Made by a program: the position numbers and the translations under genes. From JAGQRJ01 sp041402045 (GTDB taxonomy: Bacteria > Planctomycetota > J058), in the NCBI GenBank assembly GCA_041402045.1, contig JAWKSZ010000019.1:50637-114636 (forward strand): DNA of 64,000 nt. The letters are read 5' to 3'. This document shows positions 40,196 through 49,012 of this stretch, in pieces (position 1 is the stretch's first letter; every line of letters begins with the position of its first letter). The notes under the pieces are model-generated. The model ran no database searches. It was given only the letters and a program-made list of their open reading frames with translations, and had not been told where the DNA came from.

Positions 40196-40222
40196 GGTTC
40201 GGCGCGGGGTTTGTTTACTTGA
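40196..40222 (-). promoter_or_regulatory. Sigma-28-type promoter for the unknown-HDOD-kinase operon
   Basis: Minus strand: TCAA (40222-40219), 15 bases, GCCGAACC (40203-40196). It has the same spacing and -10 box as the fliD promoter at 55054. The leader to 40082 is about 105 bases. Confidence 0.5.
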
Positions 40223-40250
40223 GGGGAGAAATCTCCTTCAACCGGAAATC

Positions 40251-40754
40251 GTGCCCATGCCTGCCGAAGCCTTCTCCCCTGCAGCCCTGGACGTGCCCTA
40301 CGGGCGGATCGTGCTCGTCCTCGGGCTGACCCTGCTCGTGTCCCTGGTGGCCTCGCTGATCATGCGCCGGTTCGTGCTCGGCGGTGGCGGCGCGGCCAGC
40401 GACGAGCGCCTGCTGCGCCTGAAGGACACGCTCTCGGTCGGGCCGCGCCAGAGCGTGCTCGCGGTCGAGGCCAACGGGCGCACGATCCTCCTGGCCAGCA
40501 CCCAGGACCGGATCACCTTCCTCAGCGACCTGGGCCCGGTCGCGGCCCCGCCAGCGCAGCCTGAGCCGGCCGCCGCCGAGCCCAGCGAGCTCGAGCTGCG
40601 CCTCGAGCCCCAGCCTGCCCTCGAGCGCGCGCCGCGCCGCGAGCGCGCCCCCGAGGTCCGCGCCCCCGAGCCCCCGACCGCCCAGCCCGCCTTCGCCAGC
40701 GTGCTCGAGGCCGCCCGCAAGTTCCAGAACGAAGGCTGGGCGAGCGCCGTATGA
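40251..40754 (+). CDS. fliO: Flagellar export protein FliO
   Basis: A 167-residue protein (165 if ATG 40257 is used instead of GTG 40251). It has one membrane helix (IVLVLGLTLLVSLVASLIM) followed by the FliO core LRLKDTLSVGPRQSVLAVEANGRTILLAST, in which a basic L-x-V-x(6)-LxxVE pattern is typical. A Pro/Glu-rich tail follows. FliO aids assembly of the FliP-FliR export gate. It starts the fliO-P-Q-R-flhB-flhA series, and its stop overlaps fliP (ATGA). Confidence 0.85.
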   Translation: MPMPAEAFSPAALDVPYGRIVLVLGLTLLVSLVASLIMRRFVLGGGGAASDERLLRLKDTLSVGPRQSVLAVEANGRTILLASTQDRITFLSDLGPVAAPPAQPEPAAAEPSELELRLEPQPALERAPRRERAPEVRAPEPPTAQPAFASVLEAARKFQNEGWASAV

Positions 40755-41590
40755 ACCGCTGCGCCTGGATCCTGGCTCTGCTGCTCCTGCTCGCCGGGGG
40801 CGACGCCCTGGCTCAGGGGCTGCCCCGAGAGCTCCCGGGGGTCCCCCCGATCCAGGACCTCGCCGACGCCCCCCTCGACGGGACCGCGACCTTCGGCGGC
40901 GACTCCGCGCGGCTGACGATCGAGCTCGGCCCCGAGGCCTCGAAGGACGGGGTCGCGACCACGGTCAAGATCGCGCTGATCTTGACGATGCTCTCGCTGG
41001 CGCCGGCGCTCCTGGTCACGGCCACGAGCTTCACCCGGATCGTGATCGTGCTCGGCTTCGTGCGGGTCGGGCTGCAGACCCCGGCCATGCCCCCGAACCA
41101 GGTGATCGTGGGCCTGGCGCTGAGCCTGACCTTCCTCTCCATGGGGTCGGTGTTCGACGAGGTCTACGAGACCGCCGCGCGCCCCTACATGAACGACGAG
41201 CTGACCACCCTCGAGGCCCTGGAGAAGGCGGAGGTCCCCATGCGGGCCTTCCTCCTGCGCCACACCCGCGAGCGGACCCTGGCCAGCTTCGTGGACATGG
41301 CCGAGCTCGAGCCCACCGCGGATCAGCCGGCGCTGAGCTCCGACGAGATCCCCCTGCGCGTGCTCCTGCCCGCGTTCGTGGTCAGCGAGCTGACCACCGC
41401 CTTCGAAATGGGCGTGGTGATCCTGATCCCCTTCCTCGTGATCGACCTGGTGGCCGCGAGCGTGTTGCTCTCGACCAACATGATCATGCTCCCCCCCGCC
41501 ACGGTGGCGATCCCCATGAAGGTGCTCCTGTTCGTCCTGGTCGACGGCTGGGCCCTTGTGGTGCGCTCCGTGGTCTCGACCGCCGGCTAG
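40751..41590 (+). CDS. fliP: Flagellar export gate protein FliP
   Basis: A 279-residue protein with a cleavable signal peptide and four membrane helices. Family segments are TSFTRIVIVLGFVRVGLQTP (signature), NQVIVGLALSLTFLSMG, IPLRVLLPAFVVSELTTAFEMGV and STNMIMLPPATVAIPMKVLLFVLVDGW (quoted in parts). FliP forms the core pentamer of the type III export gate. ATG 40751 overlaps fliO. Confidence 0.97.
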   Translation: MNRCAWILALLLLLAGGDALAQGLPRELPGVPPIQDLADAPLDGTATFGGDSARLTIELGPEASKDGVATTVKIALILTMLSLAPALLVTATSFTRIVIVLGFVRVGLQTPAMPPNQVIVGLALSLTFLSMGSVFDEVYETAARPYMNDELTTLEALEKAEVPMRAFLLRHTRERTLASFVDMAELEPTADQPALSSDEIPLRVLLPAFVVSELTTAFEMGVVILIPFLVIDLVAASVLLSTNMIMLPPATVAIPMKVLLFVLVDGWALVVRSVVSTAG

Positions 41591-41600
41591 CGAGCGCCCC

Positions 41601-41870
41601 ATGACCCCCGAGCTGGTGATCGAGCTGTTCCGCGGCGCGCTCCTGACCGCGCTGACCCTCTCCGCCCCGTTCCTGCTCACGGCGCTGGTGACCGGCCTCA
41701 CGGTCAGCGTGCTGCAGACCGCCACCGGCGTGCAGGAGCAGACCCTGAGCCTCGTGATCAAGATCGGCGCGGTCGCGCTCGTGTTCTTCACCCTCATGCC
41801 CTGGTTGCTGGAGACCGCGAGCCACTTCGCGGTCGACTACTTCACCGGGGCCGCCAACTTGGCGCGGTGA
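41601..41870 (+). CDS. fliQ: Flagellar export gate protein FliQ
   Basis: An 89-residue protein with two membrane helices, the standard length. ALLTALTLSAPFLLTALVTG and LSVLQTATGVQEQTL-like segments match FliQ (here SVLQTATGVQEQTLSLVIKI). It follows fliP by ten bases and overlaps fliR by four. Confidence 0.95.
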   Translation: MTPELVIELFRGALLTALTLSAPFLLTALVTGLTVSVLQTATGVQEQTLSLVIKIGAVALVFFTLMPWLLETASHFAVDYFTGAANLAR

Positions 41871-42640
41871 CCGTGGACGCGTTGTTGCCGACCCTCGGGA
41901 GCATGCTCTTGCACCTGCTGCGGGTGTCTTGCGCGCTGATCGTCATGCCGCCGCTCGGCCAGGGCCGGCGGCCGCGGCTGGTCCTCGCCGGGCTGTTCCT
42001 CTACGTCGGCTTCGTGCTCGCCTGCGTGCGCCCGGCCCCCGCGCTGCCCGGCGGGCTGGGGCTGCTCGTGGCCAGCGTGGCCGAGGTCGGCCTCGGGCTC
42101 CTGCTCGGGTTCGCGCTGCGGCTCGCGCTGCTCCCGGTCGAGATCGCCGGCGAGTTCCTCTCCCAGGAGGCGGCCCTGGCCATGCCCGGGACCCTGGACC
42201 CCATGCAGGGCGCGCCCGCGACCGCGATCAACGCGATCCTGCGCTCGGTCGGGACCCTGGGCTTCCTCGCCGTGGGCGGCCTCGAGTCGGGGATCGCGCT
42301 CCTGGGGCGGAGCTTCGTGCTCGTGCCCGCCGGCGACGCCGGGCGCGCGCTGTGGAGCCCCGAGGCGGGCTACCTGATCCCGGGGGTGTTCCTCCGCGCG
42401 TTCCAGGCCACCTTCGAGCTGGCCCTGCCCGTGATCGCGGCGTCCTTGCTCGCGACCTCCTCGATCGCGGTCCTGGCCCGGGCCGTGCCCCGGCTGAACC
42501 TGTTCACCGACGTGTTCCCGATCCGCACCGCGACCGTGATCGTGGGGCTGCTCGTGTTCCTCCCCTTCACCGTCCGTGGGGTGTCGCAGGTCCTGGACCT
42601 GGTCACCGGCCCCGCGGCCAGCGCCGTGCTCGCGCGGTAG
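41867..42640 (+). CDS. fliR: Flagellar export gate protein FliR
   Basis: A 257-residue protein with about six membrane helices. Conserved parts include RVSCALIVMPPLGQGRRPRL, LLGFALRLALLPVEIAGEFL and ALPVIAASLLATSSIAVLAR followed by PRLNLFTDVFPI. GTG 41867 overlaps the fliQ stop (GTGA). FliR completes the FliPQR core complex. Confidence 0.93.
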   Translation: MTVDALLPTLGSMLLHLLRVSCALIVMPPLGQGRRPRLVLAGLFLYVGFVLACVRPAPALPGGLGLLVASVAEVGLGLLLGFALRLALLPVEIAGEFLSQEAALAMPGTLDPMQGAPATAINAILRSVGTLGFLAVGGLESGIALLGRSFVLVPAGDAGRALWSPEAGYLIPGVFLRAFQATFELALPVIAASLLATSSIAVLARAVPRLNLFTDVFPIRTATVIVGLLVFLPFTVRGVSQVLDLVTGPAASAVLAR

Positions 42641-42649
42641 GGGGGGCAG

Positions 42650-43738
42650 GTGTTCGGCAACGACGACAAGACCGAAGACCCGACGCCGCGCAAGCTCGAG
42701 AAGGCCCTCGAGCAGGGCGACGTCGCCCAGAGCGCCGAGCTCTCCTCGGGGATCCAGGTCCTGGCCTTCGCCGCGGCGCTCTCGGCCCTGGGCGCCCCCC
42801 TGTTCAGCGGCCTGGCCTTCAACCTCCAGCACACCTTCACCCTCGCGCTGCCCGCGGCCCCCGGGACCCTGACCACCCCCGACGCGGTGTCCGAGTTCGT
42901 GAGCGGGACCCTCGCCCGCGGGTTCAGCTCGGTCCTTCCGTTGCTTGCCACGCTGGCCGTGGCTGCCCTCCTCGCGAACCTCCTGCACCGTCGCCCGACC
43001 TGGGCCCCCGGCAAGCTGGCCCCCAAGGCCCAGCGCTTCAGCCCGAGCCAGAACCTGAAGAAGTCCTTCAGCGGCGAGGGCCTCTCCCGGCTGGGGCTGA
43101 CCCTGTTCAAGCTCGCCGCCGCGGTGGCGATCGTCGCGGTCATGCTCATGGAGATGACCCCCCTGCGCTCGGTGGCCGAGGCCGGCCTGGCCTCTGGCCT
43201 GGGCCAGGTCGGGGGCGTCGCTCAGACGCTCCTGTTCGGCACGGGCCTGGTGCTGCTCGTGGTCGGCGCGGGGGACCTGTTCCTCGCCCACAAGCGGCAC
43301 CTGGACCAGCTGCGCATGACCAAGCAGGAGGTCCGCGACGAGCACAAGGAGGACGAGGGCGACCCCTACGTCAAGGGCCGCCGCCGCCAACTGCAGCGCG
43401 CCGCGCGCAGCCAGGCCGGCATGCTGGAGAAGGTCGCCGAGGCCGACGTGGTGATCACGAACCCCACCCACTACGCCGTGGCCCTGAAGTACGACCGCGG
43501 CTCCATGGCCGCCCCGGTGCTCCTGGCCAAGGGCGTCGACCACCTCGCGGCCCGGATCCGCGAGCGCGCCCGGCAGGAGGGCGTGACCATGCTCGCCAAC
43601 CCCCCGCTGACCCGGCTGATCTACAAGACCGTCAAGGTCGGGGCGCCGATCCCTCCGGACCTCTACGAGGCCGTGGCCGAGATCCTGGCCTTCGTGTATC
43701 GCCTGCGCGGCAAGGCCGGCCAGGCAGGTAAGGCGTGA
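42650..43738 (+). CDS. flhB: Flagellar export switch protein FlhB
   Basis: A 362-residue protein with four membrane helices and the cytoplasmic autocleavage domain. The N-terminus (DKTEDPTPRKLEKALEQGDV) is typical. The cleavage motif NPTH is present within VVITNPTHYAVALKYDRGSM. It changes export specificity from rod-hook to filament substrates together with FliK (51315). GTG 42650 has a GGGGGGCAGG ribosome-site region. Its stop overlaps flhA. Confidence 0.96.
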   Translation: MFGNDDKTEDPTPRKLEKALEQGDVAQSAELSSGIQVLAFAAALSALGAPLFSGLAFNLQHTFTLALPAAPGTLTTPDAVSEFVSGTLARGFSSVLPLLATLAVAALLANLLHRRPTWAPGKLAPKAQRFSPSQNLKKSFSGEGLSRLGLTLFKLAAAVAIVAVMLMEMTPLRSVAEAGLASGLGQVGGVAQTLLFGTGLVLLVVGAGDLFLAHKRHLDQLRMTKQEVRDEHKEDEGDPYVKGRRRQLQRAARSQAGMLEKVAEADVVITNPTHYAVALKYDRGSMAAPVLLAKGVDHLAARIRERARQEGVTMLANPPLTRLIYKTVKVGAPIPPDLYEAVAEILAFVYRLRGKAGQAGKA

Positions 43739-45837
43739 GCGGGCTCGCGCTGCAAGGGGACGCCAAGGGCCGCGGGCTCGCGGGGATCGCCGACGGGGAC
43801 AAGATCCTCGCGGTGGGCTTCCTCGCGATCCTGACGGTGCTCGTGGTGCCCCTGCCCCAGATCCTGCTCGACCTCCTGATCGGCGTGAACATTTCGGTGT
43901 CGCTCCTGATCCTGGTGGCCACGCTCAAGGCCCGCGAGCCGCTGGATATCTCGACCTTCCCCTCGCTGATCCTGTTCGCGACGCTGTTCCGGCTCTCGCT
44001 GAACGTGGCCTCGGCGCGCCTGATCCTGCTCGACGGCGACGCCGGCTCGGTGATCACCGCCTTCGGCAACTTCGTGGTCGGCGGCAACCTGTTCGTGGGC
44101 ATGGTCGTGTTCCTGATCCTGGTGATCGTGCAGTTCGTGGTGATCACCAAGGGCGCGACCCGCGTGTCCGAGGTCGCCGCGCGCTTCACCCTGGACGCGC
44201 TCCCCGGCAAGCAAATGGCGATCGACGCCGACCTCAACGCCGGGCACATTGGCGAGGCCGAGGCCCGCCGCCGCCGCGAGCGCGTGGGCGAGGAGGCCGA
44301 GTTCCACGGCGCCATGGACGGCGCGAGCAAGTTCGTGCGCGGCGACGCCGTGGCCGGGCTCCTGATCGTGGCCCTCGAGGTCCTGGGCGGCCTGGGCATG
44401 GGCCTGACCCAGGGCCTGGGGATCTCCGAGGCCCTGCACAAGTACGCGATCCTCACCGTGGGCGACGGGCTCGTGACCCAGATCCCGGCGCTCCTGATCG
44501 CGACCGCCGCCGCGGTGATCACCGTCAAGTCCAGCTCGCGCTCGCAGCTCTCGGAGGACCTGGGGAACCAACTCCTCGGGCAGCCCGGGGTCCTGGCGAC
44601 CGTCGGCGGCATGGTGCTGGTCATGGCCCTCGCGCCGGGGCTGCCCAAGCTGCCGTTCTTCCTGATCGCCGGCGGGGCGTTCTGGCTGCACCGCACCTGG
44701 GGCGGCGCCGCCGCGGAGAAGGACGGCAAGCGCGCCGCCAAGGACGCGACCGAGGAGGCCGCCGCCGAGGAGGCCGCCGCCAGCGACACCCTGCGCGAGG
44801 CCCTGCACCTCGACCGGCTGTGCCTCGAGCTGGGCTACGGCCTCGTGCCCCTGGCCGACACCGAGCGCGGCGGGACCGTGATCGAGCGGATCTCGCTCCT
44901 GCGCAAGCAGGTCGCCGGCGACTGGGGCTGGCTCGTGCCCCCGATCCGCGTGCGCGAGAACCTGGAGATCGCGGGCAACGCCTACCGGCTCCTGATCGGC
45001 GGGCACGAGGTCGCCACCGGGGACCTCGAGCCCGGGCGCTACCTGGCGATCGGCGCCGGGGTCGGCTCGGACCTCGACGGCGTGCACACCCAGGAGCCGA
45101 GCTTCGGGCTCCCCGCGACCTGGGTCGAGGCCGACGAGCGCGCCAGCGCCGAGCTCCGCGGCTACACCCTGGCCGACCCGACCACCGTGCTGATCACCCA
45201 CTTGGGCGAGGTCCTGCGCGGGAACGCCGCCGAGATCCTGACCCGCGACGACGTGCAGGAGCTCCTGGACGCGCTCAAGGAGACCGCCCCGGCGGTGGTC
45301 AACGAGGTCACGCCCCAGCTCCTGAGCCTGGGCGAGGTGCAGCGCGTGCTCACCGCGCTGCTCGAGGAGCGCGTGGCGATCCGCCAGCTGCAGACGATCC
45401 TGGAGGCGATCGCCGATCAGGCCGCGACCTCCAAGGAGACCGACGCCCTGGTCAACGCCGCGCGCCAGCGCGTGTCGCGGGCGGTGATCCTCCCGCACCT
45501 CGACATGGACAAGAAGCTCGCGGTGCTGACCTTCGACCCCAAGGTCGAGCGCCGCCTGCTCGAGGCCCTGCTGCGCCCGGAGGGGATCGGGGCCGACGGC
45601 CCGTTCCTGCACAGCCTGGTCGAGTCGGTCGCCAAGAAGCAGGCCGAGGTCGCCCAGGGCGTGGGCGGGTTCGGCGGGCGCGAGGCGGCGCTGATCGTGC
45701 AGGAGTCGATCCGCTCCAAGGTCTCGCGGCTCCTGCGCCACACCCTGCCCCGGCTGGGGGTCCTGTCTTACGCCGAGCTCGGCGGCGCCCCGAGCATTGA
45801 GTCCGTGGGGATCGTGACCCTCGGGGAGGCGACCTAG
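43735..45837 (+). CDS. flhA: Flagellar export gate protein FlhA
   Basis: A 700-residue protein. Eight N-terminal helices include the FHIPEP signature region (TLFRLSLNVASARLILLDGD; RFTLDALPGKQMAIDADLNA). An Ala/Glu-rich linker (about 325-350) leads to the cytoplasmic ring domain (RVRENLEIAGNAYRLLIGG; HLGEVLRGNAAEILTRDDVQ). It forms the nonameric export platform that binds chaperone-substrate complexes. GTG 43735 overlaps flhB. Confidence 0.97.
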   Translation: MSGLALQGDAKGRGLAGIADGDKILAVGFLAILTVLVVPLPQILLDLLIGVNISVSLLILVATLKAREPLDISTFPSLILFATLFRLSLNVASARLILLDGDAGSVITAFGNFVVGGNLFVGMVVFLILVIVQFVVITKGATRVSEVAARFTLDALPGKQMAIDADLNAGHIGEAEARRRRERVGEEAEFHGAMDGASKFVRGDAVAGLLIVALEVLGGLGMGLTQGLGISEALHKYAILTVGDGLVTQIPALLIATAAAVITVKSSSRSQLSEDLGNQLLGQPGVLATVGGMVLVMALAPGLPKLPFFLIAGGAFWLHRTWGGAAAEKDGKRAAKDATEEAAAEEAAASDTLREALHLDRLCLELGYGLVPLADTERGGTVIERISLLRKQVAGDWGWLVPPIRVRENLEIAGNAYRLLIGGHEVATGDLEPGRYLAIGAGVGSDLDGVHTQEPSFGLPATWVEADERASAELRGYTLADPTTVLITHLGEVLRGNAAEILTRDDVQELLDALKETAPAVVNEVTPQLLSLGEVQRVLTALLEERVAIRQLQTILEAIADQAATSKETDALVNAARQRVSRAVILPHLDMDKKLAVLTFDPKVERRLLEALLRPEGIGADGPFLHSLVESVAKKQAEVAQGVGGFGGREAALIVQESIRSKVSRLLRHTLPRLGVLSYAELGGAPSIESVGIVTLGEAT

Positions 45838-46724
45838 TGCGGCAGTCCTTCGAAGCGCCCACCCTCTCTCAGGCCCTGGCCCGCGCCCAGCGCGCGCTCG
45901 GGCCCCAGGCGACCCTGCGCCACGTGGAGCGCCTCGGTCCGCGCGGCGTGCGGGTCGAGGTCGAGGGCCCGGGGCTGGACCTCGGGGCGCGCCTCGCCGC
46001 GCGGGGGATCCACCCCGCGCGCCGCGCGAGCCTGCTCCAGGACCTGAGCCCGGACGCCGAGGGCGCCCAGCGCCTGCGCTGGCGGGTGGAGCGCGCGCTC
46101 CCCGTCGACCCCCGCGCGGGCAAGCACGTGGCCCGGCACGTGGCCCTCGTCGGCCCGACCGGGGTCGGCAAGACGACCACCGTCGCCAAGCTCGCGGCCC
46201 GGGCCATGCTCGACCAGGGCCTGCGGGTCGGGCTCGTGACCCTCGACCTCTACCGCGTGGCCGCCGTCGACCACCTGCGCACCTACGCCGACCTGCTGGG
46301 CGTGCCCCTGGCCGTGGCCCAGGATCGCCGCGAGCTCGCGGGCGCCCTGGCCCAGTTCGCCGACCGCGACCTGGTGCTCGTCGACACCGCCGGGCGCAGC
46401 CCGCGGGACCCCGCGCGCCTGGCCGAGCTGGCCGGGCTGCTCCAGGGCGTCGACCTGCACGTGAACCTGGTGCTGGCCGCCAACGCCTCGTACCACGCCC
46501 TGCGCGACGCCCGCGAGCGCTTCGCCGCGCTCCGCCCGCGGGGGCTGGTCCTGACCAAACTCGACGAAGTCTCCCACCCTGGCGACGCCTTCGAGGCGCT
46601 CGCCACCGACGAGCTGCCGCTGCGCTGGACGACCGACGGGCAGGAGGTCCCCGACGACCTCGACCCCGCCTGCGCCCACGCCTTGGCGAGCTGGGTCCTG
46701 GGAGCTGAGGAGCAGTGCGCGTGA
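45837..46724 (+). CDS. flhF: SRP-type GTPase FlhF
   Basis: A 295-residue protein. A short N-terminal region precedes the NG domain: G1 GPTGVGKTTTVAKLA (106-120), DLYRVAAVDHLRTYADLLGVP, G3 DTAGRSPRD and G4 TKLDE. FlhF sets flagellar position and number. The basic N-terminal domain is shorter than in Vibrio FlhF. GTG 45837 shares one base with the flhA stop (TAGTG). The next gene occupies the usual place of flhG. Confidence 0.92.
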   Translation: MRQSFEAPTLSQALARAQRALGPQATLRHVERLGPRGVRVEVEGPGLDLGARLAARGIHPARRASLLQDLSPDAEGAQRLRWRVERALPVDPRAGKHVARHVALVGPTGVGKTTTVAKLAARAMLDQGLRVGLVTLDLYRVAAVDHLRTYADLLGVPLAVAQDRRELAGALAQFADRDLVLVDTAGRSPRDPARLAELAGLLQGVDLHVNLVLAANASYHALRDARERFAALRPRGLVLTKLDEVSHPGDAFEALATDELPLRWTTDGQEVPDDLDPACAHALASWVLGAEEQCA

Positions 46725-47359
46725 ACGGACAAGCGAAGACCCTGATCGAGCGCATGCGCGCCCCGCGCCGGCCCAGCGCCCCCGCGGCGGCCCGGGTGGT
46801 CGTCGCCAGCGGGCGCGCCAGCGGGCACCTGGCCGAGCTCACCGCCGACCTGGCCTTGGCCTGCGCGCAGCTCGAGGAGGCGACCGCGCTGATCGAGCTG
46901 CCCCACGCCGGCGGCGCGACCACGGCGACCCTGGCCCAGCGCGGCCTCGAGCTCCCGATCAGCGGGCAGCTCCAGCTCGTGAGCGCGGGGGCCGGCGTGC
47001 CCGCGGTCGAGGCCCTGGCCGGGGCCAGCGTGGGCCTCGTGGTCCTCGAGCAGCGCCCGCAGGCGGTGCGCAGCGCCTACGCCCTGGTCAAGCGCGTGGT
47101 GCTCCACGACCCCAGCGCCGCCGAGCGCCTGGCCTTCCTGGTGTGCCCCGCGCACCGCCCGGCCAAGGCCAAGGAGCTCGTGCGCGGGCTGCAGGACATG
47201 GTCCGGCGCTTCCTCGCGGTGGAGGTGGACGACCTCGAGCTGGCCGGGGTCGGGCCAGCGTCGGCGGAGCGCACCCTCGCGGTGCGCCTGCTCGCGCGCC
47301 GCGTGCTCGGGCGCTGCGCCGAGCACAGCGCTCAGGGATCGGGGGTCGCCGTCGCATGA
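46715..47359 (+). CDS. FlhG/MinD-like protein lacking the ATP-binding P-loop
   Basis: A 214-residue protein directly after flhF, the normal site of flhG. It keeps the outline of the MinD/FlhG fold. VVVASGRASGHLAELTADLALACAQ stands where the deviant Walker A strand-loop-helix should be, but KGGVGKT is missing. IELPHAGG replaces the DAD-x-G switch. VGLVVLEQRPQAVRSAYALVKRVV matches the TTPE-x-TAITDAYALIK region of FlhG, and a C-terminal helix (KELVRGLQDMVRRFLAVEV) is present. It is probably a catalytically dead partner of FlhF. It overlaps flhF by ten bases. Confidence 0.65.
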   Translation: MRVNGQAKTLIERMRAPRRPSAPAAARVVVASGRASGHLAELTADLALACAQLEEATALIELPHAGGATTATLAQRGLELPISGQLQLVSAGAGVPAVEALAGASVGLVVLEQRPQAVRSAYALVKRVVLHDPSAAERLAFLVCPAHRPAKAKELVRGLQDMVRRFLAVEVDDLELAGVGPASAERTLAVRLLARRVLGRCAEHSAQGSGVAVA

Positions 47360-47568
47360 ACGTCGAAGTCCTCTGCGCAGCGCTGGCCTTCCTGCTCGTG
47401 GTCGTCCTCGGCCTGAGCGCGGACGTGCGCCCGCCGACCGTGATCACCCGCGCCCTGGTGGCCGGGCTGGGCACCGCGTGCCTGGTCCACATGGGCGCGC
47501 GCTGGCTTCAAGGTGAGACCCAACGCCTGGCGGCCGAGGCCGCGGGCATCGAGGAGGTGGAGGCGTGA
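47356..47568 (+). CDS. Small two-helix membrane protein between flhG-like and fliA
   Basis: A 70-residue protein with two hydrophobic segments (VLCAALAFLLVVVLGLSADV and ITRALVAGLGTACLVHMGAR) and a short charged C-terminus. ATG 47356 overlaps the preceding stop, and its stop overlaps the fliA GTG. Position in the same relay of overlapping genes implies cotranscription and a flagellar role. I do not recognise the family. Confidence 0.6.
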   Translation: MNVEVLCAALAFLLVVVLGLSADVRPPTVITRALVAGLGTACLVHMGARWLQGETQRLAAEAAGIEEVEA

Positions 47569-48323
47569 ACAGCAGCAGCGCTGCGCTCCAGGCCTACGCC
47601 AAGAGCTCGGGGACGGACCACGACGCCCGGGTCGTGCAGTACCTGCCCCTCGTGCGGCACGTCGTGGGGCGCATGGGGGTCAGCCTCCCGCCGCACCTCG
47701 ACTTCGAGGACCTGCTCAGCGCCGGGGTGTGCGGGCTGATCCAGGCCACCCACAGCTTCGACCCCACCAAGGGCTGCTCGTTCAAGTCCCACGCCTTCAC
47801 CCGGATCCGGGGGGCGGTGTTGGACGAGCTGCGGCGGGCGGACCCGATCCCCAAGAAGCGGCGCAAGCTGCTCAAGCAGATCGACGCCGCCCACGCGCGG
47901 CTCACCGGCGAGCACGGCACCCCGCCGACCCCCGAGGAGCTGGCCGAGGAGACCGGGATCACCGTCGAGGAGCTGGACGAGCACCTGGTGCTCGCCCGGC
48001 GCGCGGCGCTGGTCTCCCTCGACGCGCCGCAGGGCGGCGAGGGCGAGGGCGCGGGGTCGACCCTGGCCGAGAGCGTGCTCGCCCCCAACATCCCCGAGCC
48101 GAGCAGCGACGCGCAGCGCCGCGAGAACCTGGACCTCATGGTCCAGGCGCTGAGCGCGCTCCCCAAGCGGGAGCGCGAGGTGATCGGCCTGTTCTACACC
48201 GAAGGCCTGCGGCAGAAGGAGATCGCCGACCTGCTTGGCGTCACCAGCTCGCGGGTGTCCCAGATCCACTCGCGCGCGCTCATGATCTTGCGCCGCGAAA
48301 TGACCAAGCTCGGCCTGAGCTAG
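47565..48323 (+). CDS. fliA: Flagellar sigma factor FliA (sigma-28)
   Basis: A 252-residue sigma-70-family protein. Region 2 is present (YLPLVRHVVGRMGVSLPPHL; DLLSAGVCGLIQATHSFDP; FKSHAFTRIRGAVLDELRRAD, the FliA-type hallmark). Region 3 follows, then region 4 (ALSALPKREREVIGLFYTEG; GLRQKEIADLLGVTSSRVSQ). It directs late flagellar transcription; its predicted targets share CTAA-N16-CCGA-like promoters in this window. The antagonist FlgM is encoded at 50814. GTG 47565 overlaps the small membrane-protein gene. Confidence 0.96.
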   Translation: MNSSSAALQAYAKSSGTDHDARVVQYLPLVRHVVGRMGVSLPPHLDFEDLLSAGVCGLIQATHSFDPTKGCSFKSHAFTRIRGAVLDELRRADPIPKKRRKLLKQIDAAHARLTGEHGTPPTPEELAEETGITVEELDEHLVLARRAALVSLDAPQGGEGEGAGSTLAESVLAPNIPEPSSDAQRRENLDLMVQALSALPKREREVIGLFYTEGLRQKEIADLLGVTSSRVSQIHSRALMILRREMTKLGLS

Positions 48324-48331
48324 GAGTGCCC

Positions 48332-49012
48332 ATGCCCCGCACGACCCCCCGCGCCCTGTGCCTCGCGGCCGTCGCCCTGACCCTCGGGTCGGGCTGCGCC
48401 GTGCAGGAGGCCCCGCCCCCGGTGACCGCCGCCCCCCAGGGCGAGGACCGTTCGCCGGTGCTGAACCTCGTCGCCGAGAAGGAGGCGCAGCTCCAGCAGT
48501 GGAAGGAGACCGCCGAGGAGCTGCGCGCGAGTCTGGAGAAGACCCGCGCCGCCCTCGAGCGCAACAAGGCGCTGGTGGGCGAGCTGCGCGAAGAGCGCGA
48601 CACTCTCGTGGCCGAGGACACGCTCCTGCGCTCGAGCCTCCAGACCCTCGACGCCGAGCGCCGGGACCTGCTCGAGCGCCTCGCGGAGCAAGAGCTCGCC
48701 GCCCTGCGCCGCGAGCGCTCGTCCCTCGAGGACTCGCTGATCCGGCTCGAGGCCTTCGGCCACGACCCGCTGGCCGACTCGGAGCCGGAGGCGGAGGAGG
48801 GCTACGTCGACTTCGACGAGGCGGCCCTCGACGCGGCCGGGGAGGCCGAGCACGAGGGCGCCGGCCACGACGAGGCCCACGACACCGGCCACGGCGACGC
48901 CGCCGGCCACGGCGAGGAGCACGCGCCCGCCCACGACACGGGGCACGCCCCCGCCCACGACGACGGCCACGCGGCTCCGAGCCAGGGAGGTCACCACGAA
49001 GGTTCGCATTAG
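48332..49012 (+). CDS. Coiled-coil lipoprotein with His/Asp-rich tail
   Basis: A 226-residue protein with a lipoprotein signal (ALTLGSGC, Cys at about 22). A long coiled coil spans residues about 45-140 (LVAEKEAQLQQWKETAEELR; AALERNKALVGELREERDTL). The last ~65 residues are His/Asp/Glu/Gly-rich (GHDEAHDTGHGDAAGHGEEH), a probable divalent-metal-binding region. It follows fliA by eight bases and overlaps the next lipoprotein gene. No family is recognised. It may be an envelope-linked accessory of the motor or export complex. Confidence 0.65.
   Translation: MPRTTPRALCLAAVALTLGSGCAVQEAPPPVTAAPQGEDRSPVLNLVAEKEAQLQQWKETAEELRASLEKTRAALERNKALVGELREERDTLVAEDTLLRSSLQTLDAERRDLLERLAEQELAALRRERSSLEDSLIRLEAFGHDPLADSEPEAEEGYVDFDEAALDAAGEAEHEGAGHDEAHDTGHGDAAGHGEEHAPAHDTGHAPAHDDGHAAPSQGGHHEGSH

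Noticed and set aside
43663..46923. 1086-residue minus-strand frame
   Set aside because: Antisense to flhA and flhF, no recognisable domain.
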